From Patagioenas fasciata (taxonomy: Eukaryota > Chordata > Aves > Columbiformes > Columbidae): a DNA stretch of 64,000 bases. Position numbers and translations under genes: made by a program. The stretch covers positions 41,674,001-41,738,000 of the forward strand of contig NC_092524.1 of NCBI RefSeq assembly GCF_037038585.1, in the 5' to 3' direction. Positions 35,001 to 50,000 of the stretch are shown piece by piece. The notes beneath the pieces are model-generated. The model was not told the origin of the DNA, made no database searches, and saw only the letters and a list, made by a program, of their open reading frames with translations. The first letter of the stretch is position 1; every line of letters begins with the position of its first letter.

Positions 35001-38000
35001 ACATTGCCTCTGGTATTAGTTTTATCTGCTATGTATTTGAAAAAGTTCTTCTTGCTGTCCTTGACCCCTCTCGCCAGCTGTAATTCTAAGGAGGCCTTGG
35101 TTACCCTAGCTGCCCTCCTGCATCCTCTAACAGCAGCCTTATATTCCTCCCAAGTGGCCAGCCCCTGCTTCCATGACCTGTAAACTCGCCTCTTCTGCTT
35201 GAGCATACCCAACAGATCCCTATTCAACCACGCAGGCCTTCTGGCTCCCTTCCTCGACTTCCTACGTGTGGGGATGCTCTGATCCTGAGCATGGAAGAAG
35301 TAACCTCTGAATGCAATCCAGCTCTCTTGGGCCCCTTTTCCTTCAAGCAGTCTTGCCCATGGGATTTCCCCCAGCAATTGCTTGAAAAGGCCGAAATTAG
35401 CCCTGCCAAAGTCCAGGGTTGCAATTCTACTTGCTATTCTGTTCCTGCCACACGAGATGCTGAACTCCACCATCTCGTGGTCACTGCAACCCAGGCAGCC
35501 CTCAACCTTTACTGCTTCGACCAGACCCTCTTTGTTAGTGAGGATGAGTCCTACAGCAGAAAAACACCATCCAGTGTAGCTGTGGAATCCAAGAAAATAG
35601 AAACAGGAGTATTTGTTTTGATAACAAAATTAATCCTTCAGCATAGGAACCACTACACACACTGGAGGTAAATATAAAAACATGAAAACAACATGACTTG
35701 AGTTGACTGTACTGTACTACAGATAACTAGTCTTGTGGACAACTGGTGGACTAAATCACTGACATACAGAAAAACTTTCAGCTATAGTTGAAATTCTTAA
35801 AATTTAAAACATTATCCCCATTCTGTCCACATATCCTCTCGTTTTCAAAATATAACCCTCATCAGGGATTGCAACATGAAAGCCAGTGGAACCCTGTTGT
35901 GGCTTTATCTACTCATGCACTACTAATGGCTCACACAAGCATTTTAAGAACATGGACCTATTGGGAAAAAAATGCAAAAAGTGGGAATATTAAGTATTTG
36001 GGATTCTGTTGTTGTTTTACTTAAACATTAATTTTGCTTAACATTATCTGCTTATCTGGAGATTCACTGGAAAAGCAGTTGGCTTCAGCTAAGCTCAAAG
36101 GGGCATGAGATTAATATGTCCTACAAGTGCTGTGTTACAGGTACAAGATAAGACATGATCTTATTGCACTGCAGATCCACAGTTATGTGGAAACAACTTT
36201 AGAAATCAAGAACTATCAAGGAATTTTTAACCTGAAGGAACACTGTGATGGAGAACCAACAGTCTCTTCAGATCCGTGACAGGACAGAGATTCCCTTCTT
36301 AAATAAAAGTATCAAAAAAATTCTTTCAATCTGTGTTATTGGATACTTCAATTCAGAAGAAGTCAGAAGCCATCACGCATTTTTCAGATATGCTTTAAAA
36401 GATAACAGATATCTTAAGAGCACTGGGAAAGCAGGACTGGATAGGAAGGAAGGAAACCAAGTGACAACTATAATAATCACTTCTCATTCCTGTTTGGTGA
36501 ATGAAGCAGTAAGAGAGCAAAAACTTTTGTCTCCTGTATCAGCCAGATATTAAAGCATGAAATAACCTCTCCACACACACCTCTCAAACCAAGCTGTAAT
36601 TAAAGAGCCTTTAATGAAGTGTCTCAACGAGAAAATTTTAGATCTCCAGCTACACTGAAGCAATAAGATCATCTTCATCTACAGAATAACTGACACCCTC
36701 AAACCTTTGACAAATTTGTGAGGTACTGCCTTCTGCTGCAAATTCCTTGCTAGCTCAGGCAGCATTTCATACTTGTGTATTTATCACTTCTATTCTCTAA
36801 GTTTCCCAAGGCAGTAAAGCCAACTCCAAGTTCTATTCTGCATTGCTCCTTGCACAATAAAAACTGTATTGTCAGGTTTGTCAGAAGTCCCACAGATTCT
36901 TCTGAAACAGTTTGATCAGTTGGTATCAACAACTCATTTTAATGCTTCCTGAGTGTGTCTTGGCTCACCTGTAAATACTCCTCCCCCTTGGAATAAGCAA
37001 AATGGCTATGCACTGTTCTATGAAGAAGCTGTACCTCACAAAAGAGGAAAACATATTGCAAAGTTGCAGCATTGCAATCAAGCACAACATTTTCCTCAAA
37101 ACAAATCTTGCTTCTGAAAGTCTCTCTCTCACAAGGCATCCTCTATAGGCCAACTTTCCCTACACTACTGGAGTTCTTGAAGGAGACATCACAAATTCCT
37201 TCTTTTACATCATAGATATTCTTGTAATCTCTTTAGCAAAGAAAGACGTGGTATAGATTTGCTATTACGGCATCAGAACTTTTATTATTTCATTATTAAT
37301 TACTGCATTATTTTGATCTAAGATACTTCTGGCTCAGCATGGGCCTCTGACAGTAGTTAAAAACAACCAAAAATGCTTAAGAAAAAGTACAAGATTAGTG
37401 ATGCTTCTTCTCACCCTCCTTCCAGACTGCTATAATTTCAGCCCAGGAACTTCTTGTTCCTTCCATGTATACAGTAATTCTCAATGGACAGCTAATTGGA
37501 GAACAACAGATAACAGTCTACAATAGAGATCTAAAGTATTCTGCTAATACTGGAGTTGTACAGGTATTAGAACTTATGCTACGAATTCTGACTGATAATC
37601 ATTCTCATGGCATTAAAAATAGCCAACCAAAAATGGAGCCATGTAAAATACAATATTACAGATCAACCATATGGGTCACCCTACTAATTAGTCCATACAT
37701 TAACTGTCCAGTATATGGGTTGATTTGGGATTTTGGTGGGCAGAAGAGGAAAGAAAGGTGCATAACAAATATTTTAGTTTTTAAAAGAAAAAAAGAAACA
37801 GAAAATTCTGTGATTATGAACATGTGCCTTAAGATCCAAATATTGTCATGTTACCTTTATAAATTTAATGAAGAGCAAGTGTGACCCACCAGACCTCAAT
37901 ACTCCAAAGTTTTGAACTCAGGAATAGGACAGACATAGAATGCAATACAACTGCAAAAACAATTTGTGATCTAATCTCACAACTGTAGCTGCCTCACTAC

Positions 38001-41000
38001 TGAAAATATACCATTTAGTTTTCGATGCCTCATACTTACTGTCAGTAAAACCGGGATAACACTTGAAGAAAATAAAACAATCAATAAACAAGTTCAGAAG
38101 CTGGATTTGAGATTCTAAACTGCTTTAAAATAAATACCATTAAACCAAACTTCTCTTCACTCTTCGATGAAGATACAGACAGGAGCATTTAGCAGTTATT
38201 CAACCAAGTAAATACAGTACTATGTAAAACAACCCCCGACTATTCAACTTCATAATTTCCAGGAGAGATTAGTACTAGTTAGGAGTAGTGATTCAGAACA
38301 TCCAGTTCCAAATGTTTCAAATTTAAGCTGCCTTAAAGCACTTACAATTGAAGCTTTTGAAAAACTTTTCTTCGAAGTTCACTTGTTCATACATTTCACT
38401 GAAACTTTACAGAAAAATAGTAATTTTCTAAACACTTGTACATGACCCTCCAGGTCAGACACATCATACACATGATTACACAAGAGATTTAGCTAGGTAG
38501 ACGGCAAAATCCTGAGAAAGATAAGAAGCAAAGAGCTGAAACTGAACTCTGATATTAAGTTATCTGATTTCCCAGAAGTGCTATATCATTTGAAATGAAA
38601 TGGACAACCTGAAGATGAATCTTTATTGTAAGAAGGACAATTTATTATTAAAATTTTAAACCTATTCACAATATTTTAAAAAAATCTCATCTATTTTTAT
38701 ACAGTCCAGTAATACCCAGGATGGATCATTAACATTTTAATTTGTTATTCAGGAAACGGAACTACATAACATAACACTCTGCCATAATGGAGAAATGGAA
38801 ATATTAGCTCTTACTTCATTACAGTAATTAAGAATCCTTCCTTTTGTGTGCAGTCACACAGAAGTGTTTTCAGACTGTGTAAAAAGCTATAAACAACTTA
38901 TTTCTTCACTTTGGAGAATCTAAGATTTTAATAAAATCCCCAGTAATGGTTGCCAATACAAACACCATGTATCTAACTCAAAATGTTACAGAAACAGAGA
39001 GGTTCCTTACCAACAGCAATTTAAAAAAAAAAAACCCAAAAAACCAAACAGTACAACCACAAAACATAAGACACTTTAAATACAAACAATACCTAGGACT
39101 TACCTGAACACTTCCCTAACCAGCCATCAAATGTTACTAGCCAACAAAAAAATCCTATAAAACTATTGGTAGTAGCTTAACAAATATGGTCAAAGGAATC
39201 TCAGAATACTCTGGACTGTAATAAAAACATACTCTAAAAGCTTACATCTGATATATACTACTATATACAGTCTATGCTGTTAACACTACATAAACCCACA
39301 GAAAGCAAACAAATAAGTTAATGTCAATATTTATGGTTTTTGCCATGTCTTCTGAATACTCCATGTGAGTGTAGCATTGCCATTTTTGATCAAATAAATT
39401 CACATTAAGATGTCAGTCTGTATTTTATGTCATAACACATTCCTCCAGTGACAAAATCTAAATTAAGTTATCTAAGTAGAAAACAAACAAGTCATCTCAG
39501 TTAACTTTTAATATCCACCTTAGCCCATTCACAAGGTGCTTCCTCCTCCTCCCAAGTAATAGTTTTTGCTAATGAAATCTCTGTTCTCTGCATTTATAAT
39601 GTTCAGGGTTGGGGAGAAGGGACCCAGCTACTATTGATTAAATTAAACTGTATAAAGAATTTTAAAATAAAATTGCACTTACATCATAACTATAGTCTGC
39701 ATCATTTGTTACTGTCAAGTCTGCAAGGTCTCCAAGGCCCAGTACACTTAACAACACATCATCAGAACCCGTAATAAACGACTTGCCTCCTCCAGGTGGA
39801 AACATTATTGGCTCAGCTACAAAGAACAAAACAGTTTCTTTAAGTCTCAATGTAATAATTCAAACCGATGAAAAATTGTATTATTCATCACTTAAAAGCA
39901 GAACAGAGTTTAAAACTGAACATGTACACTCTACATACTGCCCCAACTAAAACAGAGCATGATGACACACACACGTGCAAACACACACACATATTAATTA
40001 CAAAACTTTTTTTCATGATTCATCATTTGATTTCAACTTACTTTACAGAAGTGTTCAATACTACCGACAAGTGACTTGACTAACATTTCTTTACATTGCA
40101 GCACCAAGTGTATCCAAGTTTTCAGCTAGATGTTTCACTCACTACACCACGCCATTTGCCTTCTAGCCGTTTGCAGATTAGTCTCTGTGGTTTATAGTAG
40201 TCAAATATCTCTATTTGCATGTGTAAGTAATTTTTACCTCTCCGGGTAAAGGCACCCTGCAAAACATCTCTTCTACTTTGATTTTTCAGATGATTAAAAA
40301 AATTAAAACATCTGTTATTCATGAATTCCCGCCTTATTCTCCCAGCATGATTTTGGATTCTAATTTAAAATACACCCAACTGACATTTATCTTAGCTAGC
40401 TGTGCCTTCCCCCAAATTAAAATTTAACATTGCTGTTAATTATCATGTAGAATAAATAAGAATTATATATATAACCATTCATTCTGAATAATAAAGTTTC
40501 AAATATTCGCCCATTTTCTTTACACTCTGCAACAATTCTGTATATATTATTCTACTCACAAATATCAATTTAGCAGTAAGGAACAGGAATAAAGGTTTAA
40601 ATATTGTAATACTTCAGCATATCTTAGAAGCTGTTTTTACTTATCAGTATTCCTTTCTGTGCAAAATTTAGGACACTTGTTAGGTGGAGTACTTAAACTT
40701 TAGCTAAGTGCAAACGTGCAACATATGTTAAATCATATTTGACATCTTTAAAAACTAAACTTGCTTGACTTTTGGATTTCACTGATTTGGAATAGAGTGT
40801 CATGGTCTCACTTTAATGTCACCCCTTGTTTCTAATCCTCTCAGAAAAAAACACTGAAACTGAAGAGAAAATAAAGCTTCCAGATCTCAAAACCACCCAT
40901 ATTTTGGGTTTTTTTATCTTACAAAAATAGTTCCAAACAAGCCAACTAATAATCAACACATTCCTGTTTTGAACGTGCATATTTATTATTATCACCACTA

Positions 41001-44000
41001 TCTGAATGGTAACCTAGTTATGTTCTACTCCAGCTGAAGAAAAGTAATTAAGACCCGGTGTAAAGTTACAGATGCCTGGCACCATTGCTATGGCTACGCA
41101 AAGAGGAGCCAATCAAACCACATTGAAACTCACTTCTCAAGATTAAAACAAGTTTCTAATGCTTGCGAACCACCGTAGTACTGAAAAATGTAAGCTTATT
41201 AGCACAGACAACACATCTCTAAGTGAGAATCTAAAAAGATAATCTACGTAAGAATGAAGACTGCTGTTTGTATAACTGCTATGCACAATCACCTCTTTTT
41301 AAAACATTCTCAATGCATACACAGATCTTGACTCATCAGAATACTACATTAAATTAAAAGCCAAAAATAGCTTACCATGCCTTTAGATAAGTAAGTTTTT
41401 CATTTCGCTTACTATTTCACTAAACCCCTCAAATTTGACAGTCTATTCCAAACAACTCATATTTCAGAAAAAGGCATATTCATAGAAAATACCTAATTAT
41501 TTTCCATATTCTCATCTACTTCCCTTATTATTAGTTTCTGGGCTTTTTTGGGAGGTGTGAGGGGGTATCTAGTCATCCATGCTTATTAGATGAGATCAGA
41601 ATTTCTATGGATTGATTTCTTAATGAAAGTGTCTGAGTTGAGTAAAAAAGGAGATACAAACAATACTTTTATATGAAGCAGGAAATAAAATAACATCGCA
41701 AATATTCTCTGGGCAAACCTAAACTATTAAATCCTCAAATGAACAGCAATTAGCCCCTCAAGTACTTCAGAGACCAAGTTTTTCCTGGGCCTTTTCTAAC
41801 AGAAAATGAGTAGAAGGGGAAAAACAAAAAAAAGGGCCACAGAAGAAACAGAGGGCTTTTTAGAGGTTTTGTTGTTGTTGCCTTCAATGTTTGGTTGAAG
41901 TTGTGCATGCATGTGTTGTGTGTGGTTTTTTTGTTTGTTTGCTTGCTTGTTTTTTCCTCTCCCCCCCTTTTAATCTCCCACAGAAATACTGCAATCCTTA
42001 CATTGGGAGATTCCAAAACTGGCTCACCTCCACTGTCTTGACAAGGTCCCAGCCTCCCAAATCCATGTATCTATTTATAAGTAAAACCTCCCAAGTCACT
42101 ACAGAAGCCACTATACAAGCTGCTGATCACTGGGTAAAGGAGGTAAAATGCTCATTTTAAATTTGAGGACACTTTCCATTCCTGTTGTGATGCTGTGACT
42201 CCTATTTGATCTTTAAGATAGGCTCACAACATTTAAAATAAGCCCCATAACTTGTCACACTAATTCTTTGTGAAATTAATATCATCTGTCCTTAACAGAC
42301 TGTCATATGCTTTACACTAGGAGTCTAAATCATAAATTTATCAAGTTTTATTTGCATCAGAGGCGAATATTTATTAAAAGCTTCCAATTAATGCTATCCA
42401 AAATTTATAAGCATATTTCTCAATACTAATGTTGCCAGTATGTAAGCATAATATGTTGTATATTTTAATTTATTTGCACATTATTTTCAAATGAGACCTA
42501 TTCAAATAAGTTTAGAAACTGGTTGCAAGCTGCTTTTATAAAAAGAAAAGCCTGAAAAGCAACACAATGAAAGATGCATGATGACATAGCTACTAAAAAT
42601 AAAGACAACTCTGCCTAACAAAAACAACACATCAATAGATATTTGCAAATTATGAAGTTAAATTACTTTGTTGAATACTTTTCATCTTTAAAAAAATCCA
42701 AGTATTTTTCTAACACACACAGAGTACAATATTATCCTCAGAGCATAATGTATCTGTTTAATGAGTTTGCAATTGTTAAATATCAAGTAAAAATTGAAGT
42801 GATAGTACAAGTTTGGTTGCAGGTGAAACTATGTGAAAAAAATACAATTATTAAATACTTGCTTGGTCAAGCCTAAATCAGCACTTCTTACTCTCAAGTC
42901 CTTGACATCATACATAATCAAGTCAAAAATCAAGCAGTAATATTTGTACAGACTGAAACTGCTTAAATCTCTATTTAGATATGTATGTTCATATATGCTG
43001 TTGTTGCCTGCTCTATGACAGGGACACCTTAATCTTGTTTTCTAGAAAGGTAATACATGGTATACCAAAAGTAGCAGTTAATACCTGAGCAATTAGCTTA
43101 CTGCTATTTTTTTTCGTCAATCTGTAGATTGACACCCCCACAATCTATAGATGTTAAAAAACAACCCAAAGTAATAATTCTCTGTATAATACATTGAATT
43201 GAGCATCGTACTACAGTTGATTCTGTTTCTGAAAGACACGCAATGTGGTGGAATGGAAGCCCCACATTTTTATGGCCAAAACTATAAAGTTTAATCACAG
43301 CATAACAATTTTCTCATCATATTTAACCAGGCACTTGAGTGAAAAAAGAAAACCACCAAACCAAACCCCACACTGTCAGATGTATAAAAGATATATTCTC
43401 AGCTAATTAGCACCATGGTTTATTTTCCTCTCTGGAACTTCTCCTCCTCTCAAGAAAAAAAAAAGTGAGCTAAACAACACTTTCTTCTCTATACAAAAAC
43501 CAAATTATCAACCACTGTCTCAGAACCATAACATTTCAGAGTGTAGCATAAACCTTACATACAGTTACATGGCTTGGTAACATTCATCAGCATAGGCCAG
43601 GGTGTCCCACTTGTCTGCAAAAAACTTAGCTTTTAAAACACAGCTGAACAAAAAAATTAAGCATTTTATGATAAAGAATCATTTGGTCTTGCTACCAAAA
43701 GAGAGACCTAGAAGACACCACTACGCTTGTTTTTATTGCAACTTTGCACCATATGGTATAGACAAAAACTCCGAAAGCCACATAGCATTCAGGATAGACT
43801 TTCTGATCCAACAGCAAAATTTAAACTCTAATATTCAAGTTTAAAAGTTACGCAGAAACCACAATTAGCACATATGATGGCAGAGATATTCATATTACTA
43901 CTCCTAGTGAATAAAGCCCAAAATACACTGGTAAGCTGAAAACATATTCATACATTAAATAGCATGAAAATATAATCCTGAAATACAGTTTACTTGAAAA

Positions 44001-47000
44001 TAGCGTGGACAATCTTTACATGAAGCAGAGCACAATGTTTGTGCTACAGGAACCAGGCAATAAAAATCAGTCCCAATCAAATGCAAATTTAGCATCTATT
44101 TCTTCAAAAAGGTTGATTTGTCCAATATAATTTTTCATGTAAAGTCTCTAAAACAAACAATATCTGTATGAGTTCTCCTTAACACATATGGTCTAAGAAA
44201 AAATACCCTAAGACAAACTGAGGGACCTGTAACTGAAGGGTCACATGCCCATAATACCCTTAAAAGGCTAAAAATCAACCTAAAGCATATAAATACTAAG
44301 CCTAAACACAGACTAAATGTATGTCCACAAATGTTACCAAGTGGATCTTCAGCAGTAGGTTTTTCGATTGCACTCCACGGGTAAATTTGATACTGGTTTA
44401 TCTTTAAGTTGTAAGTAAAACGAAGATTAAAAGGAAGGCAGTAAAAGTAAAGGTGGGAAGACAAACACTTTTGTAGAACAATAGTTTGGGAAAACAACAC
44501 CCCCCCCAGTAAAATTTATATTTTCGTGCTTCCTGGTAACAGGCATTTGTGGGGGCAGTGATGAAAGAACAGGAGAACCAACAGATTATCAAGATCAGTA
44601 ATAACACAAATTCTTTCCACTTCCAGTATAGTTGACACGAGGCCCAGTCTAATGGCTCAAAGATGATACAAAGGAGCCAAATCTGAATTCAGCCGAGTAT
44701 TTTTGAATAAATATGTTCTGAATAGAGGAATTTACATAATGAAATTCTAATCTCAAAATTAACACACAGAAAATAATTGATTTAAAACAAAAAACTTAAA
44801 GCTGAATACAAGATTTTAGACTTTTTAGATAACAGTTTTCCAATAACTTCCATTGTCTAAGATAATCCTGAAACTGAAATCAATACTTTGTAAAGAAATA
44901 GTGTCTTTGTACATTTGTGTATATAGACCAAGAGAATTTCAAAAAAGAGAACATTAACCTGAGGAAAAGAGACAAATTAGTCTTGTAACTTAAATACCCA
45001 CTTTTAACTTTCACTTTAAAATCCAAACTATGTATCAAGTGTTAATACTCACCTTTTTCCCCCCTCAATCAATAACACCCTATTTGTAAAAGGTTTTGCT
45101 GACAGGTGGGGTCTGCAAATGGGGATTTAACAGTGAATAATTTTAGAACACACTGCTGTAAATAAAGTTTTTTAAGAAATACTTATGAAAGAATGGTGAA
45201 TTACGATAAGCCACAGAAACTCAAGGCATATTCTCATAAAACCATTTGGGAAGAACTGCAAATAAAATAATAATGTGGCAATCTGCAATTGCTTTATACT
45301 TTATAGAGGGGACAGTAAATTACAGCGTGTGCTTTGTAAAAGAAAACTCCTGGTATATAAGAAGTAGCTGAATTTTTTGTACCTTCCTCTGCTCTTGCAC
45401 CTTCATGATCAGTCATTCTAGAAGAGGGTGACCTAGATTGATTAATGATTCCTGAAGGGATGTGGGGTATCTCATCATCGCCCAGATCAGCTATCATGTC
45501 GTGAAGTTTTGTCCTGTTGACTCCTGTAAATTAATGTCAGCAGCAAAGATTCATTTGATTGCTACCGCTTGACTCGATTGAAGTCTAAAAATCCACTAAA
45601 CTAATTAAACAAGAATATTAACGATGGGACCTCCTTCAAAGAAATACATTGCTTTGCTTTCGTCTTTGTATATTAAAAAAAATGATCTTTTGGAAATTAA
45701 AAGAATGAGTTAATACATCAAATCTGAAAACTACAAGTAAACAGTTTTAATTCACTAAATCAAAGAATAATTCCTTAGTGTTCTGTAGATCTATTCTACA
45801 ATTTCCTGTAGGAGAGAAAAAAAATCATCTTACAGTTCTACTGAAGCCAAGGCAAATATCAAAAGAACATTAATTATTAAAACACAAATGAATTAAACAT
45901 TTGCTAATAATATAACACAACTTTAACTATACTAAACAATTTAACACTTAAAAACAGAGCGCAAATAAAAAATAAGCTTAAAAATGAGGGAAAAAGTACA
46001 GACAACTCATAACGGGGGTGCAACAAACAATTAACTTTCCCTGCTTTTGAATGGTATTTAAACTGTATAAAGTGCTTATTAAACACAAGAGCAAGAATTA
46101 TTCCACCACTCTATGAAACTGCAGATGTATGTTATCCTTATTATACAAGCATGCCTCTAGAAACAAAGCATACTGAATTGTATTGTGCACTAAATTAATG
46201 AAGCAGATACTAGCAAATAAGAGTAGTATAATTTTTTTTCATTAATAAATTCATTCTTGCTTACAGCTTGAACATCAAAAAGTCAAACTTCAATTGTAAA
46301 GTGAAATTTCAGTGACAGAATCCCTTTAAAGAAAACAGTCCACAATGACTCAAGACTTCTAATGGGTAAAGGATTCCTTTCTGGGACTGCAGGTAGTTCT
46401 ATTGTAGAACATTTAAAATCAAAAAAATCCACCACCCTGCTGCCAAAAATTATGCTTTTGAACTTCCTAAAATATAAAGTGTTTACTATCTTTAAAAGGA
46501 CATATTAGAGCTTAAAAAATTTTCAAATACGTCCCCTTCTTAGTAAAGTAAGCATTAGGAAACAATTTCTTATATTCTGAGGTGACATGTACCACTTTTA
46601 ATAAAAAGGAAATCAAACCTAAACCAAAGTCTTTATTCTCGAAAAAGTAAAAGGTACACACTATACTACTTCTTAAATGGTTAAATGTCACTCCAGTCTC
46701 AGGTAGAAGTGAGTCTAGAAAACTATGATCTCAATTAATGAAGTGAGTGTAAAATAAAATAAAATGAGGAATATCTCTTTTGCACCAACACTTTTTCTAA
46801 TAGCCACTAAACAGGCAGGACTTCATTTCAATATTTAATTGTAGTCAGCAGGTGAGATCTCATAGTAAAAAGCTTTTCTTAAATGGCCAGGTCTCTAACA
46901 CACAGGCTACAAAGCCTGCTTTTGTCTTAATTCTAGTTGGCGGTCAGCCAGCCACCTCTAGTGACCAGCAGCAGATGCATTCTTGAAGATACCATAGAGC

Positions 47001-50000
47001 CTAAACTGTCTACTTTAGTACACCCTTTGCTTTCTAGAAGAAAACCCATTTGTCTTTTTTATGTCAATAAGCATGAATTGTTCAACATGTGAATGCAAAA
47101 TGCCAAAAATGGCTTAGAAACTTACTCACATCCCAACTGAAAGCATCTTTTGGAGGTGCTTTCACACCAAACATACAGGCATAAGAAGTCTGTCTCAGAG
47201 CACACTCAGAAGTAACTAGACTAAGCTCTCCTGCTCTGCTACTTTGAACCAGACAGTCATTTAGTACATCAGTGATTAGAGGACTGTTGGCCTTGCCTTT
47301 TAGTGTTTTTCAGTATGTTTAGTCACTTCTTGTCTTTCAGACGTAACTTCAGAACAGCCTCAATCCACCACACAAAATAGACAGAAGCTTCATTCTGAAG
47401 TTCACGAAAGAGCAGCTGCTGTTCCCAAAAACCTCTCTGTATTTCATGCTGAAAAATATCAACATTCAAGACTATGCCACCACCACAGAAGACTCTGCAG
47501 ATTTCTGCTTTCAAATAAGTGTACCTTCACATTATTGCTGAAGTATTTTAAATGCTACAAAGAGACTTTCAAGGATAAGAATGTGCTGTCTCTGCATAAG
47601 CGGCTACGTTCAAGGCATGAACTGGATGCTGTGTTTTATACTCAAGATTAGGATAAAAATAAAATCCAGTAAATAGGAACTTGTTATGAACAAAAGCAAA
47701 GCACCTATAATCCCATCTCGGTGGATTCTCCTTCAGAGATCAAAAATGAAAAAGGTAATTGAATATTCAGTGCTGAAAAGTTGTAGCCTGAGAAGCCACA
47801 AGCAGATTTCTATTAGCTCCAAGATGTAATAGCCCAAGTCTGAACATAAGGATCCTCCTATATAACAGGTAATAGTAATGAAGATGGTAAAATCCAAATC
47901 TGTTTTCATGTCTATCAGCTCTCACCCTGTATTTCCAGAAATCAAGGCTAGCAAAGTAAATGGGACAAACACTTTCAGAAATACAGAACAATTAGAGAAA
48001 AGAGCACGAAAGCAAAAATGAGGAAAGTTTCAAGAAAACTAATGAAAAATCAGTAAAAGTATCTTCATTTTAACAGTGACACACACATACAATTAAAGAT
48101 GTGAAAACTAATTTTAAAAATTACTGAGAACACAATAAGCTGACCTGACAGTATTGTGTCCTGAAAACGTGACAGACTGTGTGTGAAAAAGTCATCCCTT
48201 GATTCACCTGCCAAAACTGATCTTAACAAACTTGGGCAAGAAACTGGCCTTAAATTCAGCATACTACTGGAAAACGTAAGCCTGGTTTTGTAGAAATCAA
48301 ACCTCCTTATTTATTTATCACAATGAAGTCCAGAATAGGTTGTAGGTGATTTCTGGTAGTGTTGTTTGTTTGTTGAGTCGGTTTGTTTGTTTTTAAAAGA
48401 TCTTCTCATAAGGAAGTAGCATTTCCACATAACTTGTTAACTATCATGACAGGGAGGAAAACAAACCAAAACCACACAATGCAACAAAGAAGTATTACAT
48501 TATGAAAACATACATGCTGACAGAAGATGACCTAAATTAAGGTGTTTCACCAAAAAGAAAACACATGAATGCAGACTACAGAAGTACTAGTAGTAGAATA
48601 CCTACTTCTGTTCACTTATTTATCTGTACATTTGGAATGAACGTTATCATACCTGGACAGGGCTATGAAGACAAGAGTCTAAACACAGACTGTGGTAGCT
48701 ACCAGATGCATATTCACCAAAAGAACCTGTTAGAATATCTGCCCTATTATGCTGTCCTCCAAGTGTTGCAAGAGGTGACAGCTGATGCATGTTTATTTGA
48801 TCTTTATCTGCATGGCAGTATATATCATCACAAATTCTGATATTGCTCAAAACAAATTCTGATAAAAGTCTGACAATACACTGCGGAACAAAGTAAGAGA
48901 TGAATATTCAGAATGAAGTTCACGAATGATCTGACATGAGAAGCAGGAATAAAGGTGGCCTTCAACATCACAGGACGTTTCAAAATGATGGACGAAATCT
49001 CAAAGCAGTACACAGGTTGTTTCAAAAAGAGGGACCCAATTTGAAATCCCTGCACAACCACAAAGCGCCCATGAATGAAACTGTTACCGCTGGAAACGGT
49101 GGGACACAGAGTTTCAAATTATTATCACTTCATAACTCATTAAACAGTTTGTGAACTTCTATGTAATTGTAACATGTTGCCATCATGAAATATACTCCTT
49201 TGAAACTGGGTCCATCTTTTTGAAACACCCTGTATTTTCAGCCTCACCATGTTAGAAAGGTTGAGAAAAAGGTCTATGAATCAAATAAACAGAATTTAAA
49301 CGAGCCTGCCCGACCTTAAATGCATACCTTTACTGTGTGTGGGGGGGGTATCTTATTCAATTAGTTCTGTGATTTAGAGGCAAATTTTTAATCAGAAACT
49401 ACGACCGTCAACAAGATACAAGGACGGAACTCCACAAACCACCCCGTGAGACTATCTATATAAGCTCAGGGTTTCCCAAAGGAGAATTTAAACTCAAAAT
49501 CCAAAACGCTAAACAGTGACTTATGTGACCTCACAGCCTTGTGACACACAGTTGTCTCCTGAATATTCTATAAGCAGGCTTCAAAATTACTTTAGATGAA
49601 GAAAACACTCCTTTAAGTTTTGATAGTGGAAAACACATTGCTGAAAAACTATATACATCAAATAATAATCACTCAACATGTCGTTCCATTCATGGTACAG
49701 AATTTAATGTTATATTGTTCGCAGCAAACGCACAGAACTGGACAGGAGGGCAAGTCTTGATTATAATGTTGCAAAGTTCTAAATTTTGCAACAGGACAGT
49801 GCAGAAAAAATAATTACTATTTATTTTAAATGATGGCCACAACCAATTACATCCACAACACAGATCATAAAAATGCCAATTTTTGACAAAGTGCTTATTT
49901 TTGGTGGGTGAAATTGCACTCCTCTTCTGGAAATTCTAAGATTTACAGATGGAAAAACAAAAAGATAGCAGATATTGATTGCATAGCAGCCAAAGAAGCA

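Larger units (their letters stand above)
30279..39682 (-). other. STRN3: STRN3 intron 10 with a long sense CR1
   Basis: A 9.4-kb intron. It holds the long CR1 at about 33247-35570, an AAAC-rich tract (32866-32996) beside it and a poly-A/poly-G junction (32035-32056). Open frames elsewhere (e.g. 36245-36553, 37465-37884 on +) resemble nothing known. Confidence 0.88.

Noticed and set aside
33551-35671. Several + strand frames of 75-131 codons across the CR1
   Set aside because: They are antisense shadows of the CR1 reverse-transcriptase frame.
36245-37884. Frames of 102 and 139 codons on the + strand in STRN3 intron 10
   Set aside because: No similarity to known proteins, no splice or promoter context; frequency is what AT-rich intron would give.
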